Shown in pieces: positions 18,579 through 26,979 of a stretch of 48,105 bases of DNA. Below the pieces are notes generated by a model. The model saw only the letters and a program-made list of their open reading frames with translations, was not told the DNA's origin and searched no databases. The DNA lies in the NCBI RefSeq assembly GCF_917627385.1, contig NZ_CAKJTL010000009.1, positions 1 through 48,105 of the forward strand, written 5' to 3'. The position numbers and the translations under genes are program-made. The DNA is from Protofrankia sp. CiT1. GTDB taxonomy: Bacteria; Actinomycetota; Actinomycetes; Frankiales; Frankiaceae. Numbering within the stretch: position 1 is the first letter of the stretch; each line of letters opens with the position of its first letter.

Positions 18579-18937
18579 GAGTCTTCTCTTCCGTCGTGTC
18601 GGTGGTGGCTGATCGCCGGTAGCGGCGAGTATCGCGTCGCGGGTCCAACGACCGCCGTGTCCTCGATGCTCCGCCGATCGTATGCGTCGGAGCACGGGCC
18701 AACACGGCGCGATGGCGGCTCCGTCCGAACGGTGAGGCCGACATGAGGGCAACACGCGGCCGGCATGCGGGCGACACGACGCCGACACGCCGGCCGCCCC
18801 ACGCTGCACCAGGCGATTCCCGTGCCGTCGAGGCCGGTTCCGATCGCGTCCGAGCAGACCCGCTCACCGGCCTGGCCACGGCGGCCGGTAGCGGAGGCCC
18901 AACGCTGCGTACGGCCGCACCAGCAGCAGGCCCAGTA
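18579..18937. other. Intergenic stretch, no gene seen
   Basis: GC-rich bases between ppiA and the 3' end of the oxidoreductase gene. Short degenerate direct repeats of the type CATG(A/C)GGGC(A/G)ACACG occur at 18742-18780. No ORF with family features; it should hold the ppiA promoter. Confidence 0.4.
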
Positions 18938-20704
18938 TCAATCCCGACGACGTTCAGGACCCTTTGAAAGGCCGACAGTGTAAGCAGCCGGCGCATGTTC
19001 AGGCACAACCGGATACAGTGGACGAACCGGTGGAATCCGCTTATAACGTGATCCGGCTGGTGGACGCTGGTCCGGCTCACCCTTGTTCGGCCACAATGAG
19101 ATCGCTCGTTCGGCCAACGCCGTGATCGTCAGCGACGGGTTGACGCCGAGATTGGCCGCGACCGCCGCACCGTCGACCACATGCAGGCCGTCATATCCGA
19201 AGATCCGGTGGTAGGGGTCGATAACCCCGTTGGCCGGGGAGTCCCCGATCGGGGCACCACCGAGGATGTGCGCTGTCATAGGAATATCAAGAACCTCCGG
19301 GAGGGTGCCACCCGGAAAGCCATCGACATGCTTCGCGATTCGCCGAGTCGCGTCATTGCCAGCCGGAATCCAGGTTGGATTTGGCTGACCGTGGCCCCGC
19401 GTGCTGGTGAGCCTGCAACGCCCGAACAAGCCCCGCCGCCGGACAAGGGTGAGCGAATTATCCCGCGACTGCATGACCAGCGAAATCATGGTGCGTTCTG
19501 ACCATCGCCACGGCAGCGGTGAGAACAGCAGCGGCAATGGATGCCGCAGCGCTGCACCCACAAACACCAGCCAGCGGGGCAAACGATGATCGCCATCAGT
19601 CATGAGCGTGGCCAACAGCGCCATGGCGTTACTACCCCGACCATAACGGACGGGTTCGATATGGGTGTCCGCCGCCGGATAAAAGGATGACGTAATCGCC
19701 ACCCCGCGAGCGAGCCGCTTGTCCGGTCGGAATCTGGTGGCGCCGATAATGGATTCCGAATTCGTGCGGGTCAGCTCGCCGACCCGGGACGACAGCGCCG
19801 GTAGCACGCCGGTATCCCGCATGGCTAGCAGGAGGCGCACGGTACCGAGCACCCCACCCGCGAATACGACCTGGTCCGCATGCCACCTCCGCTGTCCCCG
19901 GCTGACCCAGGAACCGGTGCGGACCGTACTGACTTCATAACCTCCGGTCGCCAGCGGACGAACCGCCTCAGCCTGGGTGTCGGGGAAAACCCGGACGCCC
20001 AGTTTCTCAGCCAGGTAAAGATAGTTGTAGTCGAGGGTGTTCTTCGCGTTCCAACGGCAACCGGTCATGCATTCACCGCATTCACGGCAGCCGGTACGGG
20101 TCGGCCCGGCACCTCCGAAATAGGGGTCCGCGACCTCGACACCGGGCTCCTTCTTACCGGCCCGGCCGAAAAAAACGCCCACGTCGGCCAAACGGAATGT
20201 ATCGCCGGCACCCATTTCCTCGGCGACCGCCCGGTACACCTCGTCAGTATGGGTGGTCGTCGGGTTGGGTACCACCCCGAGCATCCGCTCAGCCTGGTCG
20301 TAGTAGGGCGCGAGCTCCTGTCGCCAATCGGTGATATGACTCCACTGACGATTGGCGTAGAAAGCGTCCAGTGGACGGTAGAGCGTGTTCGCGTAAACAA
20401 CCGAACCACCACCGACAGCCGCCCCGGAAAGAACGAGGAGACGGCCGATCATATTAATTTTCTGAAATCCGTGGCAACCAAGTCGAGGCGCCCATAAATA
20501 ACGACGAATTCTCCAGTTCGTTCGAGGGAGGGCAGCCGGGGGGAATCGCCGGCCGGCCTCCAGGACAACGACACGGTAGCCTTTTTCCGCAAGCCGGAGA
20601 GCGGTAACGCTTCCGCCGAAGCCAGAGCCGATCACAATCACGTCGGCGGCCAGCTCCGCACTCTCGTCACGTGCGGAGGTACTCGACCAGGGTCGCTGGG
20701 TCAT
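18938..20704 (-). CDS. GMC-type FAD oxidoreductase, cholesterol-oxidase-like
   Basis: A 588-residue flavoenzyme. The N-terminal dinucleotide-binding motif VIVIGSGFGGSVTALRLAE lies at about residues 22-40. A Cys-rich GCRECGECMTGCRWNAK segment in the middle and the C-terminal HILGGAPIGDSPANGVIDP ... NPSLTITALAERAI resemble the cholesterol-oxidase/ChoD-like branch of GMC enzymes. These oxidise alcohols with FAD; the substrate (a sterol, hopanoid or other lipid alcohol) cannot be read from sequence. Starts at 20704 (GGAGG five bases upstream) and 20719 are both plausible; the frame open to 20809 has no further similarity. No twin-arginine or lipobox signal is seen, so it is probably cytoplasmic. 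Confidence 0.87.
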   Translation of the reverse strand: MTQRPWSSTSARDESAELAADVIVIGSGFGGSVTALRLAEKGYRVVVLEAGRRFPPAALPRTNWRIRRYLWAPRLGCHGFQKINMIGRLLVLSGAAVGGGSVVYANTLYRPLDAFYANRQWSHITDWRQELAPYYDQAERMLGVVPNPTTTHTDEVYRAVAEEMGAGDTFRLADVGVFFGRAGKKEPGVEVADPYFGGAGPTRTGCRECGECMTGCRWNAKNTLDYNYLYLAEKLGVRVFPDTQAEAVRPLATGGYEVSTVRTGSWVSRGQRRWHADQVVFAGGVLGTVRLLLAMRDTGVLPALSSRVGELTRTNSESIIGATRFRPDKRLARGVAITSSFYPAADTHIEPVRYGRGSNAMALLATLMTDGDHRLPRWLVFVGAALRHPLPLLFSPLPWRWSERTMISLVMQSRDNSLTLVRRRGLFGRCRLTSTRGHGQPNPTWIPAGNDATRRIAKHVDGFPGGTLPEVLDIPMTAHILGGAPIGDSPANGVIDPYHRIFGYDGLHVVDGAAVAANLGVNPSLTITALAERAISLWPNKGEPDQRPPAGSRYKRIPPVRPLYPVVPEHAPAAYTVGLSKGPERRRD

Positions 20705-21052
20705 CCTCGCCTCCGGCATGCCACCTTCCCACCTCCCGCAAACCGCCCCGTCCGGTGCCCGGCGGCTGACCCCCTGGATATCACCTGAACAGACCGCACC
20801 GCCATGCATGACCCGCCGGCCGCAAGCAGGGCCATGCTTTTCTGCGTACCCACAGAGAACCTCGCGACCGCTCAGTGGTCGGCGCTGGAAGTTCTTCGGG
20901 GGCTGTCGGATGCCAGGTGGATGCGTCGCGAGGCGGACCAGGCCCCGGTTAACGGTGTCCTACCTGGGCTGACGACAACGAGGCGAGGTGCGTGCCTGGC
21001 CCCGCGACGCCGCGCGTCCCTATTGCCGGTCGCTCTAAGGCTGGCTGACTCG
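20705..21052. other. Intergenic stretch with a family-A repeat copy
   Basis: Between the oxidoreductase start and the winged-helix gene's stop. Its right part (about 20890-21038) is a partial family-A palindromic element. No gene is supported. Confidence 0.45.
20890..21038. repeat. Family-A palindromic element, copy 1 (partial)
   Basis: The right half is well kept: GAGGTGCGTGCC, CCCGCGACGCCGCG, then the terminal repeat CCCTATTGCCGGTCGCTCTAA ending at 21038. The left half is diverged (ATGCGTCGCGAGGCGGA is recognisable near 20920) and lacks a clear left terminal repeat. The end lies 15 bases beyond the stop codon of the winged-helix gene. Confidence 0.65.
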
Positions 21053-22324
21053 CTAGGCCGCGCCGCTAGCTCGCTCGGGGCGCATACGAGCCTGTGCGCT
21101 CCCGGCGGCAGCCGCCTGCTCAATCGCGGCAAGCCCCGGCACGACCATAGCCTCCTGTCCCGTGGCGGCAGGGGCTGGAGCCCGCTGTGTGGTGGCGGCC
21201 GGAGCCGCCACCCACGAACGGCATGATCTGCACAGACATTCCGAGGACGACGCAGGCAAATGATCAAGACGGCGAAGCAAATGATCTACAGGATCGTCAA
21301 CCCGGCCAGCTCCGAGACTTGGTCCGATGGTGTCCACCAGATGCATGGCCAGTTCCGCCGCGCTCCACGAACCGACAGTGAGAATTCTGGCCAGCTGGTC
21401 ACTGGCGGCGATAAGGGTTTCAGGATCGCGTCGTATCGCACGGGCCAGAGTCGCGACGACCTGTTTGGCAACGTCGGCAGCAAGATCCTTCGGTGTCACC
21501 GGCAGCGCCCGCTCGGGTCCGGTGACAGGGGGCGTGACAGGGGGCGTGACAGCGGTGATCGGCGGCGCAAGCGGAGCGGATGGGGCGGTGACAGGAGACT
21601 CTGCCGGCTCTCGCGTCGGTAGCAGGCCAGATGCCACCGCCGAGGGGTTTTCGATCACTGTCAAGGCCCTGGCCATAGCCATACCGGTGACGCGGGCCCG
21701 GCGCCGGGCCACGGCGCTCGGCCTGTCCGAGGAAGTCTGTGTGCCGCCCTGCCGCCGCAGCGGCCCAGTGCCGGTGGATACGCCGCCAGCTATCGGGGCG
21801 GGGGTCCGCGATGCCGATCCGCCAACCAGGGTAGCTGGCTTGGCGGTTGGCTTGGCGGTTGATGCCCGCAGCGCAGGGGCCGGCTCCGCGGACGCGGTCG
21901 CCCGGACCGCGTCGGACATGCTCAACGCAAAACTCGCGGGGCGGCGAACAGCCGGCCGGACCAGACCGATCAGCCAGCCGAGGCTACGCAGCAGCCGGAT
22001 CTGGCGTTGCACGTGGGTGCGGCTGTAACCGGTTTCGGTGGCCAGTGTCACAAGCCCGGGAGAACAGACCGCGGCGGGTCCGGGCAACGCCGGATTGGCC
22101 AGCTCGCAGCTCGGCACATCCACCGCGTGGCTGGCAAGAGCCAACGCGACGAGCTTTGCGGCACGTGGGAGACACGAGCGCAGCACCGCACGCTGCCAGG
22201 CGGTCCGATCCGCCACTGGCGTCCCGGAGTCGGATATGGGCAGGAGTACCAGGGCGCCGGGAATCGCCAGCTGTGTCCCAGCGTGAGCGTTGGTGAGCAA
22301 CGCCTGCTGGATGTCGTCGACCAC
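21053..22324 (-). CDS. Putative winged-helix DNA-binding protein
   Basis: A 423-residue protein of unknown function. The N-terminal ~150 residues contain a helix-turn-helix-like segment (PGLVTLATETGYSRTHVQRQ then IRLLRSLGWL, about residues 95-125), reminiscent of MarR/replication-initiator winged helices. A long Ala/Pro/Thr-rich, probably disordered stretch (about 150-290, with a PPVT tandem repeat) joins a helical C-terminal region with CLCRSCRSW, a possible metal knuckle. GTG 22324 is chosen because GGAGG lies just upstream (short 3-base spacing) and the earlier residues in the frame look non-coding. It stands alone between repeat copies; an imperfect dyad at 22525-22566 may be its operator. 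It could be a plasmid- or element-derived initiator or regulator. Confidence 0.6.
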   Translation of the reverse strand: MVDDIQQALLTNAHAGTQLAIPGALVLLPISDSGTPVADRTAWQRAVLRSCLPRAAKLVALALASHAVDVPSCELANPALPGPAAVCSPGLVTLATETGYSRTHVQRQIRLLRSLGWLIGLVRPAVRRPASFALSMSDAVRATASAEPAPALRASTAKPTAKPATLVGGSASRTPAPIAGGVSTGTGPLRRQGGTQTSSDRPSAVARRRARVTGMAMARALTVIENPSAVASGLLPTREPAESPVTAPSAPLAPPITAVTPPVTPPVTGPERALPVTPKDLAADVAKQVVATLARAIRRDPETLIAASDQLARILTVGSWSAAELAMHLVDTIGPSLGAGRVDDPVDHLLRRLDHLPASSSECLCRSCRSWVAAPAATTQRAPAPAATGQEAMVVPGLAAIEQAAAAGSAQARMRPERASGAA

Positions 22325-22524
22325 ATTCCTCCTTCCGCAGTGGTGGTGCACGCGCCGCAGGGTAATGCACGCGGCGGGACCCGCGAGGCACCTGTCGGCG
22401 GCACCGAATTCCTTACCAGGAGTGTTCGTTGGCACGGTAAGAGGCTTCTCTGAGGACGTCGCCCAACCGCGTCCCAGCACGGTACCCCCTGGACACAGGG
22501 GACCATGCGCCCCTCAACCGCCGT

Positions 22525-22566
22525 TGACACACGAAGACAACATGACTTCATGATGTCGTTGTGTCA
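22525..22566. promoter_or_regulatory. Imperfect dyad upstream of the winged-helix gene
   Basis: TGACACACGAAGACAACATGA at 22525-22545 is imperfectly repeated in inverse orientation by TCATGATGTCGTTGTGTCA at 22548-22566. It lies about 200 bases before the start of the winged-helix gene, in one of the few AT-richer patches. A regulator binding site is the simplest reading. Confidence 0.35.
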
Positions 22567-22669
22567 CTATTGGGTAATTGATCGTGTGTTGTAAGTAAAA
22601 ATCACTGCCGCAGACAACTGGCGGGAACAGCCGTCCCGGGCCTCCAGTGGAGGGCCAGCGGGACTCCCA

Positions 22670-22877
22670 TAAGAGCGCCCGGCAATAGGGGTGTGGATCA
22701 AGGAGCGGGGCTGGGGTGCGTGCATCGCGAGGCGACGGAGGCAGACACCGGAGGTGGTGGGTGGCGACCGACGAGCCGGGGTACCCGTGCATCGCGCAGC
22801 GATGGACGGGGAGCGATGCGGCGAGGTGCGTGCCCTGGCCCCGTGACGCCGCGTCCCCTACTGCCGGTCGCTCTAAG
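22670..22877. repeat. Family-A palindromic MITE-like element, copy 2 (complete)
   Basis: A 208-base element with terminal inverted repeats: left AGAGCGCCCGGCAATAGGGG, right (complement) AGAGCGACCGGCAGTAGGGG, 18 of 20 identical. Inside, GGGGCTGGGGTGCGTGC on the left and GAGGTGCGTGCCCTGGCCCC on the right form a further imperfect inverted pair, so the whole element can fold into one long hairpin. No transposase is encoded. The flanks read TA on the left and TAAG on the right. Confidence 0.85.
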
Positions 22878-23210
22878 ACGCCTGAACAGCGCGAGAAGAC
22901 CTGCGAGCACCGTCCGGATCGCAGCGGACGAGCAGCCGACGCGTCCACGCGACCCGACGGCCCAGAGGCAGCGGCCAGAGTCCACCACCCTACACCCTGA
23001 CGAGCCCACCGCGGACCCACATAGCTGCCGGCCCGTACGCGGAACCGCCAACGACACCGACCGCATCACATTTTCACAAATAATTATGATTAATCAATGA
23101 AACGTTACGCGACGAAACACGAAATACATCACATCGATCATGCCTTACGGCCTGCTTCGGAAGCCGTCATTCGATCAGGAAGCCGGACAGATGACTTCCG
23201 AAACACGCCC

Positions 23211-23346
23211 TGGCGACCGGCAACAAGGGAGGCTGCATCGCGGGGCTGGGGCACGCGCCTTACCTCATTATCATCGGTCGAAGCACAACACCAGAGCGCA
23301 CCCCGACCCCACTCCTTGAGCTACACCCCTATTGTCAGGCGCTCTT
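23211..23346. repeat. Family-A palindromic element, copy 3 (short form, inverted)
   Basis: A 136-base copy in the opposite orientation. It starts GGCGACCGGCAACAAGGGAGGC, has GCATCGCGGGGCTGGGGCACGC internally, and ends CTACACCCCTATTGTCAGGCGCTCTT. The central portion present in copy 2 is missing. Its right terminal repeat overlaps the last codons and stop of ogt. Confidence 0.75.
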
Positions 23347-23874
23347 GAACCGTTCCAGACTCAGCTGCCCATCACGAGCAAGAGTCCGACGCTCAAGATC
23401 AAGAAGGTGCCGCTTGCGGCCGATCCCACCCGAGTAACCGGTCAGCGCTCCGCTGGAACCGATCACCCGATGGCAGGGAATGACGATGGGAAGCGGATTA
23501 CGGCTGTTGGCGAGCCCGACCGCGCGGAAGGCCGACGGCCGGCCGACAGCCGCGGCAATCTCGGCGTAGCTACGGGTTGCGCCATAAGGGATAGCCGCCA
23601 CAGCTTCCCACACCGCCTGCTGGAACGGTGTGCCGGCCGGACGCAACGGTACGTTGAAGGCGGTCCGATCGCCCATGAAGTAGGCTTCGAGCTGCTCGAT
23701 CGCGTCACGGAACGCAACTGGATCGGACTCAAGACCGTCCGGCCAGGGCGCGGCGGCATCCGGCTCGTTCATATGGATGGCACACAGCGCGACGCCATCA
23801 CCGACAAGCAGCAACGGACCCAGCGGAGAAGTCATCTTGGCCTGTCGAGTGACGCTGTCCACGCGCGCTGACAC
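23335..23874 (-). CDS. ogt: Methylated-DNA--[protein]-cysteine S-methyltransferase
   Basis: A 179-residue suicide DNA repair protein that moves the alkyl group from O6-alkylguanine (or O4-alkylthymine) onto its own cysteine. The active site PCHRVIG has Cys 134; the helix-turn-helix arginine-finger region (ATRSYAEIAAAVGRPSAFRAVG) precedes it. The N-terminal domain is short, as in Ogt-type proteins. GTG 23874 has AAGG just upstream; ATG 23835 (MTSPLG) is an alternative. The C-terminal residues KSA and the stop TGA are encoded by the terminal repeat of a family-A element, so the original 3' end may have been replaced. It stands alone. Confidence 0.93.
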   Translation of the reverse strand: MSARVDSVTRQAKMTSPLGPLLLVGDGVALCAIHMNEPDAAAPWPDGLESDPVAFRDAIEQLEAYFMGDRTAFNVPLRPAGTPFQQAVWEAVAAIPYGATRSYAEIAAAVGRPSAFRAVGLANSRNPLPIVIPCHRVIGSSGALTGYSGGIGRKRHLLDLERRTLARDGQLSLERFKSA

Positions 23875-24017
23875 TACCTTTCGAATACTACACAGAGAAA
23901 CGATTCTGTCACAACGCGGCCTGAATAATCAGGCGGCGGGCCGAAGGAGCTTGATCGGGTTCAGTCTGAACACAGCCACCTGAACACAGCCACCTGATCA
24001 CAACCACGAGTGACGCA

Positions 24018-25121
24018 TCAACATTTTCCGCACAGGTAGTCATCGGCAAGATCACACGAGACCACGGCGTACTCCTTCACGCTGTCAACCGCCTCAGCCT
24101 CCGGATGCGAGCCCAGCCAGGCCAGCAGCAGCAGCCGGCGCAGCAGGATGAAGGTCGCCATCATCGCCTCCTCCTCAGCCGACACCGACCGGTGTCGCCG
24201 GTAGGAGGTAAGCCACGCGTCCACCAGGTCACCAACCTCTGGCAGGTGTTCGATAAACGATAATGATGCAGCAAGATCATAAAGGTACCAGGTGAACCCG
24301 CAGTCGTCGAAATCGATAACTGTGAGCTCGTCCAGTCGTTCGTTGACCAGTAGATTCGCCAGCCTCATGTCAGCATGGACAAGCCCGAACCGATCGGCAC
24401 CGCGGCCGAACCGGTCGATCCGACGGCGGATCTCGACAGCGGCCCGGGTCAGGAGTGCGACACAAGCCGGGTCAGCATCGGGCACGCTGTGCCGCCCGGT
24501 TCCATGCGGCTCGGTTCCATGCCGCCCGGTTCCATGCGGCCCGGTCCCGACAGCCGCACGCATACCGTCACGCCAGCTACCCCACCGGCCGCCCGCCCCC
24601 AGCGTTGTTCGCCATGTCCACTCAAAACGGGTGAAGCCGCTTGGACGCCGCCACACCCGGGCATGTTGATGGAGGAGTGCCGCGACCTCACCGAGTTCGG
24701 CAAACCTGCGTATGAGGCCCACGGTGTCCGACTGCTTCGGCGACGATCCTTCCACCCAGTCGAACAACACCGCGTAGCGCGGTTTCGCACAGACACCCGC
24801 AGCGGCCGGATCAGGCTCGATCATGCAAACCAGATCACCGCGACGAGTCGGCACGACCGACGGCGTGCGCACCACACCATCATGCCGTAACGCCTGCGTC
24901 CAGAGCAGCTCGGAGTTGATCTCTTCAAAGTGAAGATACCCGGGACGATGTAGCCGCAGTGCCCAGCGACGGCCCGTAGAGTGATCATCAATCTGGTAAG
25001 TGGCATTCTCCGAAACACACAGGAAGCTCACGGTGGGCGAAAAACCACAATCATAATTGACAAGAACGCCCTCGATCATTACATCCGTCTGGTTTTGGTC
25101 AAACAGCACGAAATTTATCAT
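24018..25121 (-). CDS. Phosphotransferase family protein (APH/homoserine-kinase-like fold)
   Basis: A 367-residue protein of the aminoglycoside phosphotransferase/SrkA-like clan. It has the N-lobe NATYQID ... RRWALRLHRPGYLH, the catalytic loop GLVHADMRLANLLV and the metal-binding VIDFDDCGFTWYLYDLA, close to the COG2334 type (homoserine kinase II/SrkA). The phosphorylated substrate is unknown. A GTGRH/GTEPH tandem repeat interrupts the middle of the protein. ATG 25121 is chosen because the N-lobe similarity begins shortly after it; no strong ribosome binding site is seen, and a GTG at 25322, four bases after the stop of the WXG-type gene, is possible. The two genes may form an operon. Confidence 0.8.
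   Translation of the reverse strand: MINFVLFDQNQTDVMIEGVLVNYDCGFSPTVSFLCVSENATYQIDDHSTGRRWALRLHRPGYLHFEEINSELLWTQALRHDGVVRTPSVVPTRRGDLVCMIEPDPAAAGVCAKPRYAVLFDWVEGSSPKQSDTVGLIRRFAELGEVAALLHQHARVWRRPSGFTRFEWTWRTTLGAGGRWGSWRDGMRAAVGTGPHGTGRHGTEPHGTGRHSVPDADPACVALLTRAAVEIRRRIDRFGRGADRFGLVHADMRLANLLVNERLDELTVIDFDDCGFTWYLYDLAASLSFIEHLPEVGDLVDAWLTSYRRHRSVSAEEEAMMATFILLRRLLLLAWLGSHPEAEAVDSVKEYAVVSCDLADDYLCGKC
24491..24550 (-). repeat. 15-bp tandem repeat, four units, in phosphotransferase gene
   Basis: Four consecutive 15-base units with core GC(C/G)GC(C/T)CGGTTCCAT encode the GTGRH-GTEPH-GTGRH series of the phosphotransferase. The unit keeps frame, so copy number could vary without breaking the protein. 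The last unit is diverged. Confidence 0.85.
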
Positions 25122-25325
25122 AATCGCACCAGGCAATGTCCTGGGTAACAGGCCACGCGGCATGGCAAAAAAGATCAACATGAGAACGCGCGGAGGACCA
25201 TACCCAGACACCCGCTCGGCCCGTCTCATGACGTCCAACGCCGCTGAACGGACAGCCGACCAACGGACAGCCGACCAGCCGCTACTCCAGAACCTTCCGG
25301 ACAGCAGGTAGCCAGTCTCCACGCG

Positions 25326-26519
25326 CTACTCATCACGCTCAGCGGCACCTCCCCCAGACCTCAGCCGTGCCCGGAGCACCACCCTCCTCAGCTCATCGTG
25401 GGCACGGACCGCGCCGCCACGAGGCAGCTTCTTTTTGATCACTATGACCGTTTGAGCACAAAGATCACGGAGACTCTCAGCCATCGTGGCCAGGAGCGCG
25501 CGCCCCGCGCCCAGCGAGATCGGAAGGAATGTCCGGCCTTCACGTAGAGACCGCCGGGCAGCCCGGACCGCTCGGGCGGCTCCAGCTGTGGCGGCCAGCC
25601 CCACCGGAGCCGGGACACAGTCGGCCAGGGCAAACAGAACATCCCACAGGGAGGCTCGACCGCCAGCGTACTGGACGAGGGTGTCAGCGAGAACCACGAG
25701 CGCCGCGGCGAAGACAGCCCACGCCACGGGACCGCCAACGACCAGTACCACGACGCCCAGGACGGCTACAGCGACTTTCGCGGCCTGGACGGCAGCGTGC
25801 CAGAAGCGGCCGGCGTGCTCCAGCAGGCCTCCCCAGGGGCGCCAGGCCTTGTTTTTCAGGCCTGCTCGAGACGCGCTCCGGATCGAGCGCACGCAGATTG
25901 CCGCCGCCTCCGCACGCATCTGGCTGGCGGTAAGAGCGAGCCGACGAGCCGCATCCAGATCCTCCTGAGCCGCATCGACGGTGCTTCTCGCCCGCTCCAG
26001 GTTGGCCCGCACGACGTCGTGGTCACGAATCGCCTGCGCCACCCGAGCCGGATCGGGCGGGGGAACCTCGACCGGGTGACGAGACGCCGGGATCAACTCC
26101 GAAAGGGCCGCCTCAGCGGTGATGAGGGCGATTCGCGCCGGGCCGACCAGAGCCTGGGCACGATCCCGGCGGGCGCGGGCGTCTCGGCCTCGGGCAAGCG
26201 CGCTGTCGGCCCGGGCCTGCGCGGCGTCCAGGTCCGGCGTGTAGGCACCCAGCGCGTCCCCGGCCATCCGATAGGAATTCGCGAGCTTCCGTAACTGCCC
26301 TGGGAGCTCGTCCGACTCGTCGCGGAATGCCGCACCCGACCGCCCCTGCCACGATATCGCGACATAATTGGCTGCTACCGCCGCCAGCTGCCCGTTGGCA
26401 TGTTCCACGTCAGCGGCGAATTCCCGGAACCTCCGCGCCAGTTCCCGCAGCGAGAACGGATCTCCCGGCGTGGGATCGCCATCCAGATCGAGGACATCCC
26501 AGTCCGTGGGACGGGTCAT
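25326..26519 (-). CDS. WXG100-like coiled-coil protein, putative type VII secretion substrate
   Basis: A 397-residue protein. The N-terminal ~95 residues look like a WXG100 module (helical, WQG at about residues 56-58 between two helices). A long Ala/Arg/Asp-rich coiled coil follows (95-210), then a hydrophobic region with one or two membrane segments (about 245-290) and a basic C-terminus (KKKLPRGG). It resembles actinomycete 'putative T7SS-secreted' proteins that carry a toxin or effector at the C-terminus, but no recognisable toxin domain is left. No other secretion component (EccC, EsxA/B) is in the window. ATG 26519 opens the protein just before the conserved helical domain. Confidence 0.65.
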   Translation of the reverse strand: MTRPTDWDVLDLDGDPTPGDPFSLRELARRFREFAADVEHANGQLAAVAANYVAISWQGRSGAAFRDESDELPGQLRKLANSYRMAGDALGAYTPDLDAAQARADSALARGRDARARRDRAQALVGPARIALITAEAALSELIPASRHPVEVPPPDPARVAQAIRDHDVVRANLERARSTVDAAQEDLDAARRLALTASQMRAEAAAICVRSIRSASRAGLKNKAWRPWGGLLEHAGRFWHAAVQAAKVAVAVLGVVVLVVGGPVAWAVFAAALVVLADTLVQYAGGRASLWDVLFALADCVPAPVGLAATAGAARAVRAARRSLREGRTFLPISLGAGRALLATMAESLRDLCAQTVIVIKKKLPRGGAVRAHDELRRVVLRARLRSGGGAAERDE

Positions 26520-26979
26520 CGAACAAACTCATGACGACAGTACGTACGCATTTTCATCGCTCCGGGCCGGGTCAGGGGTCTGGCCAGCCGAAAACAGCGC
26601 GACTACAGCTCCCTCCGCGCTGCCGGAAGCCGACGAGGCACCGGGCCGGATGGCCAATATGGACACATAAAAGATAACCCGGATACCCCGGCCGCACGCA
26701 TGCCTCTCGCACCTTCAGGCGAGGAAAATATCAGGAGTCCCCGCTGAATGGTCGCGGTGCGGGACCGCGACGAGCGGAAATGCCGGTCACTCCACAGTTT
26801 TCCCGCCAGTCATGATCATTTCTTCCGGGGGCGGCGACCACTAGGATGCCAGCCCGCATCGCGCTGACCGCCTCCATCCGCCGGCGCTTCTGGCCACAAC
26901 GCCCTTGTGGCCAGCCGATAACCTTGCGGCCAGCCGACCATGGCCGTACTCGTCGATCTGGAGCAAGCGGCCGGACCGG
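26520..26979. other. Intergenic stretch, no gene seen
   Basis: The bases between the WXG-type gene start and the beta-propeller gene's stop. Frames crossing it show no family features. It should hold the promoter for the WXG-type gene. No repeat or RNA feature was recognised. Confidence 0.35.

Larger units (their letters stand above)
22325..23334. other. Gene-free kilobase with repeats and AT-rich patches
   Basis: No coding sequence is supported. It contains the dyad at 22525-22566, the complete family-A copy at 22670-22877, a low-GC patch at about 23068-23135 and the left part of family-A copy 3 (23211-23346). ORFs crossing it are translations of the palindromic repeats. Confidence 0.5.

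Noticed and set aside
22514-23069. Minus-strand ORFs sharing G-N-R-G-R-G-like peptides, also seen near 36771 and 44308
   Set aside because: The shared peptide is simply the translation of the family-A palindromic repeat, not a protein family.
20890-23346. Possible CRISPR array from the closely spaced repeats
   Set aside because: The repeats are over 130 bases, palindromic, unevenly spaced and in both orientations; no short repeat-spacer pattern and no cas genes are seen.
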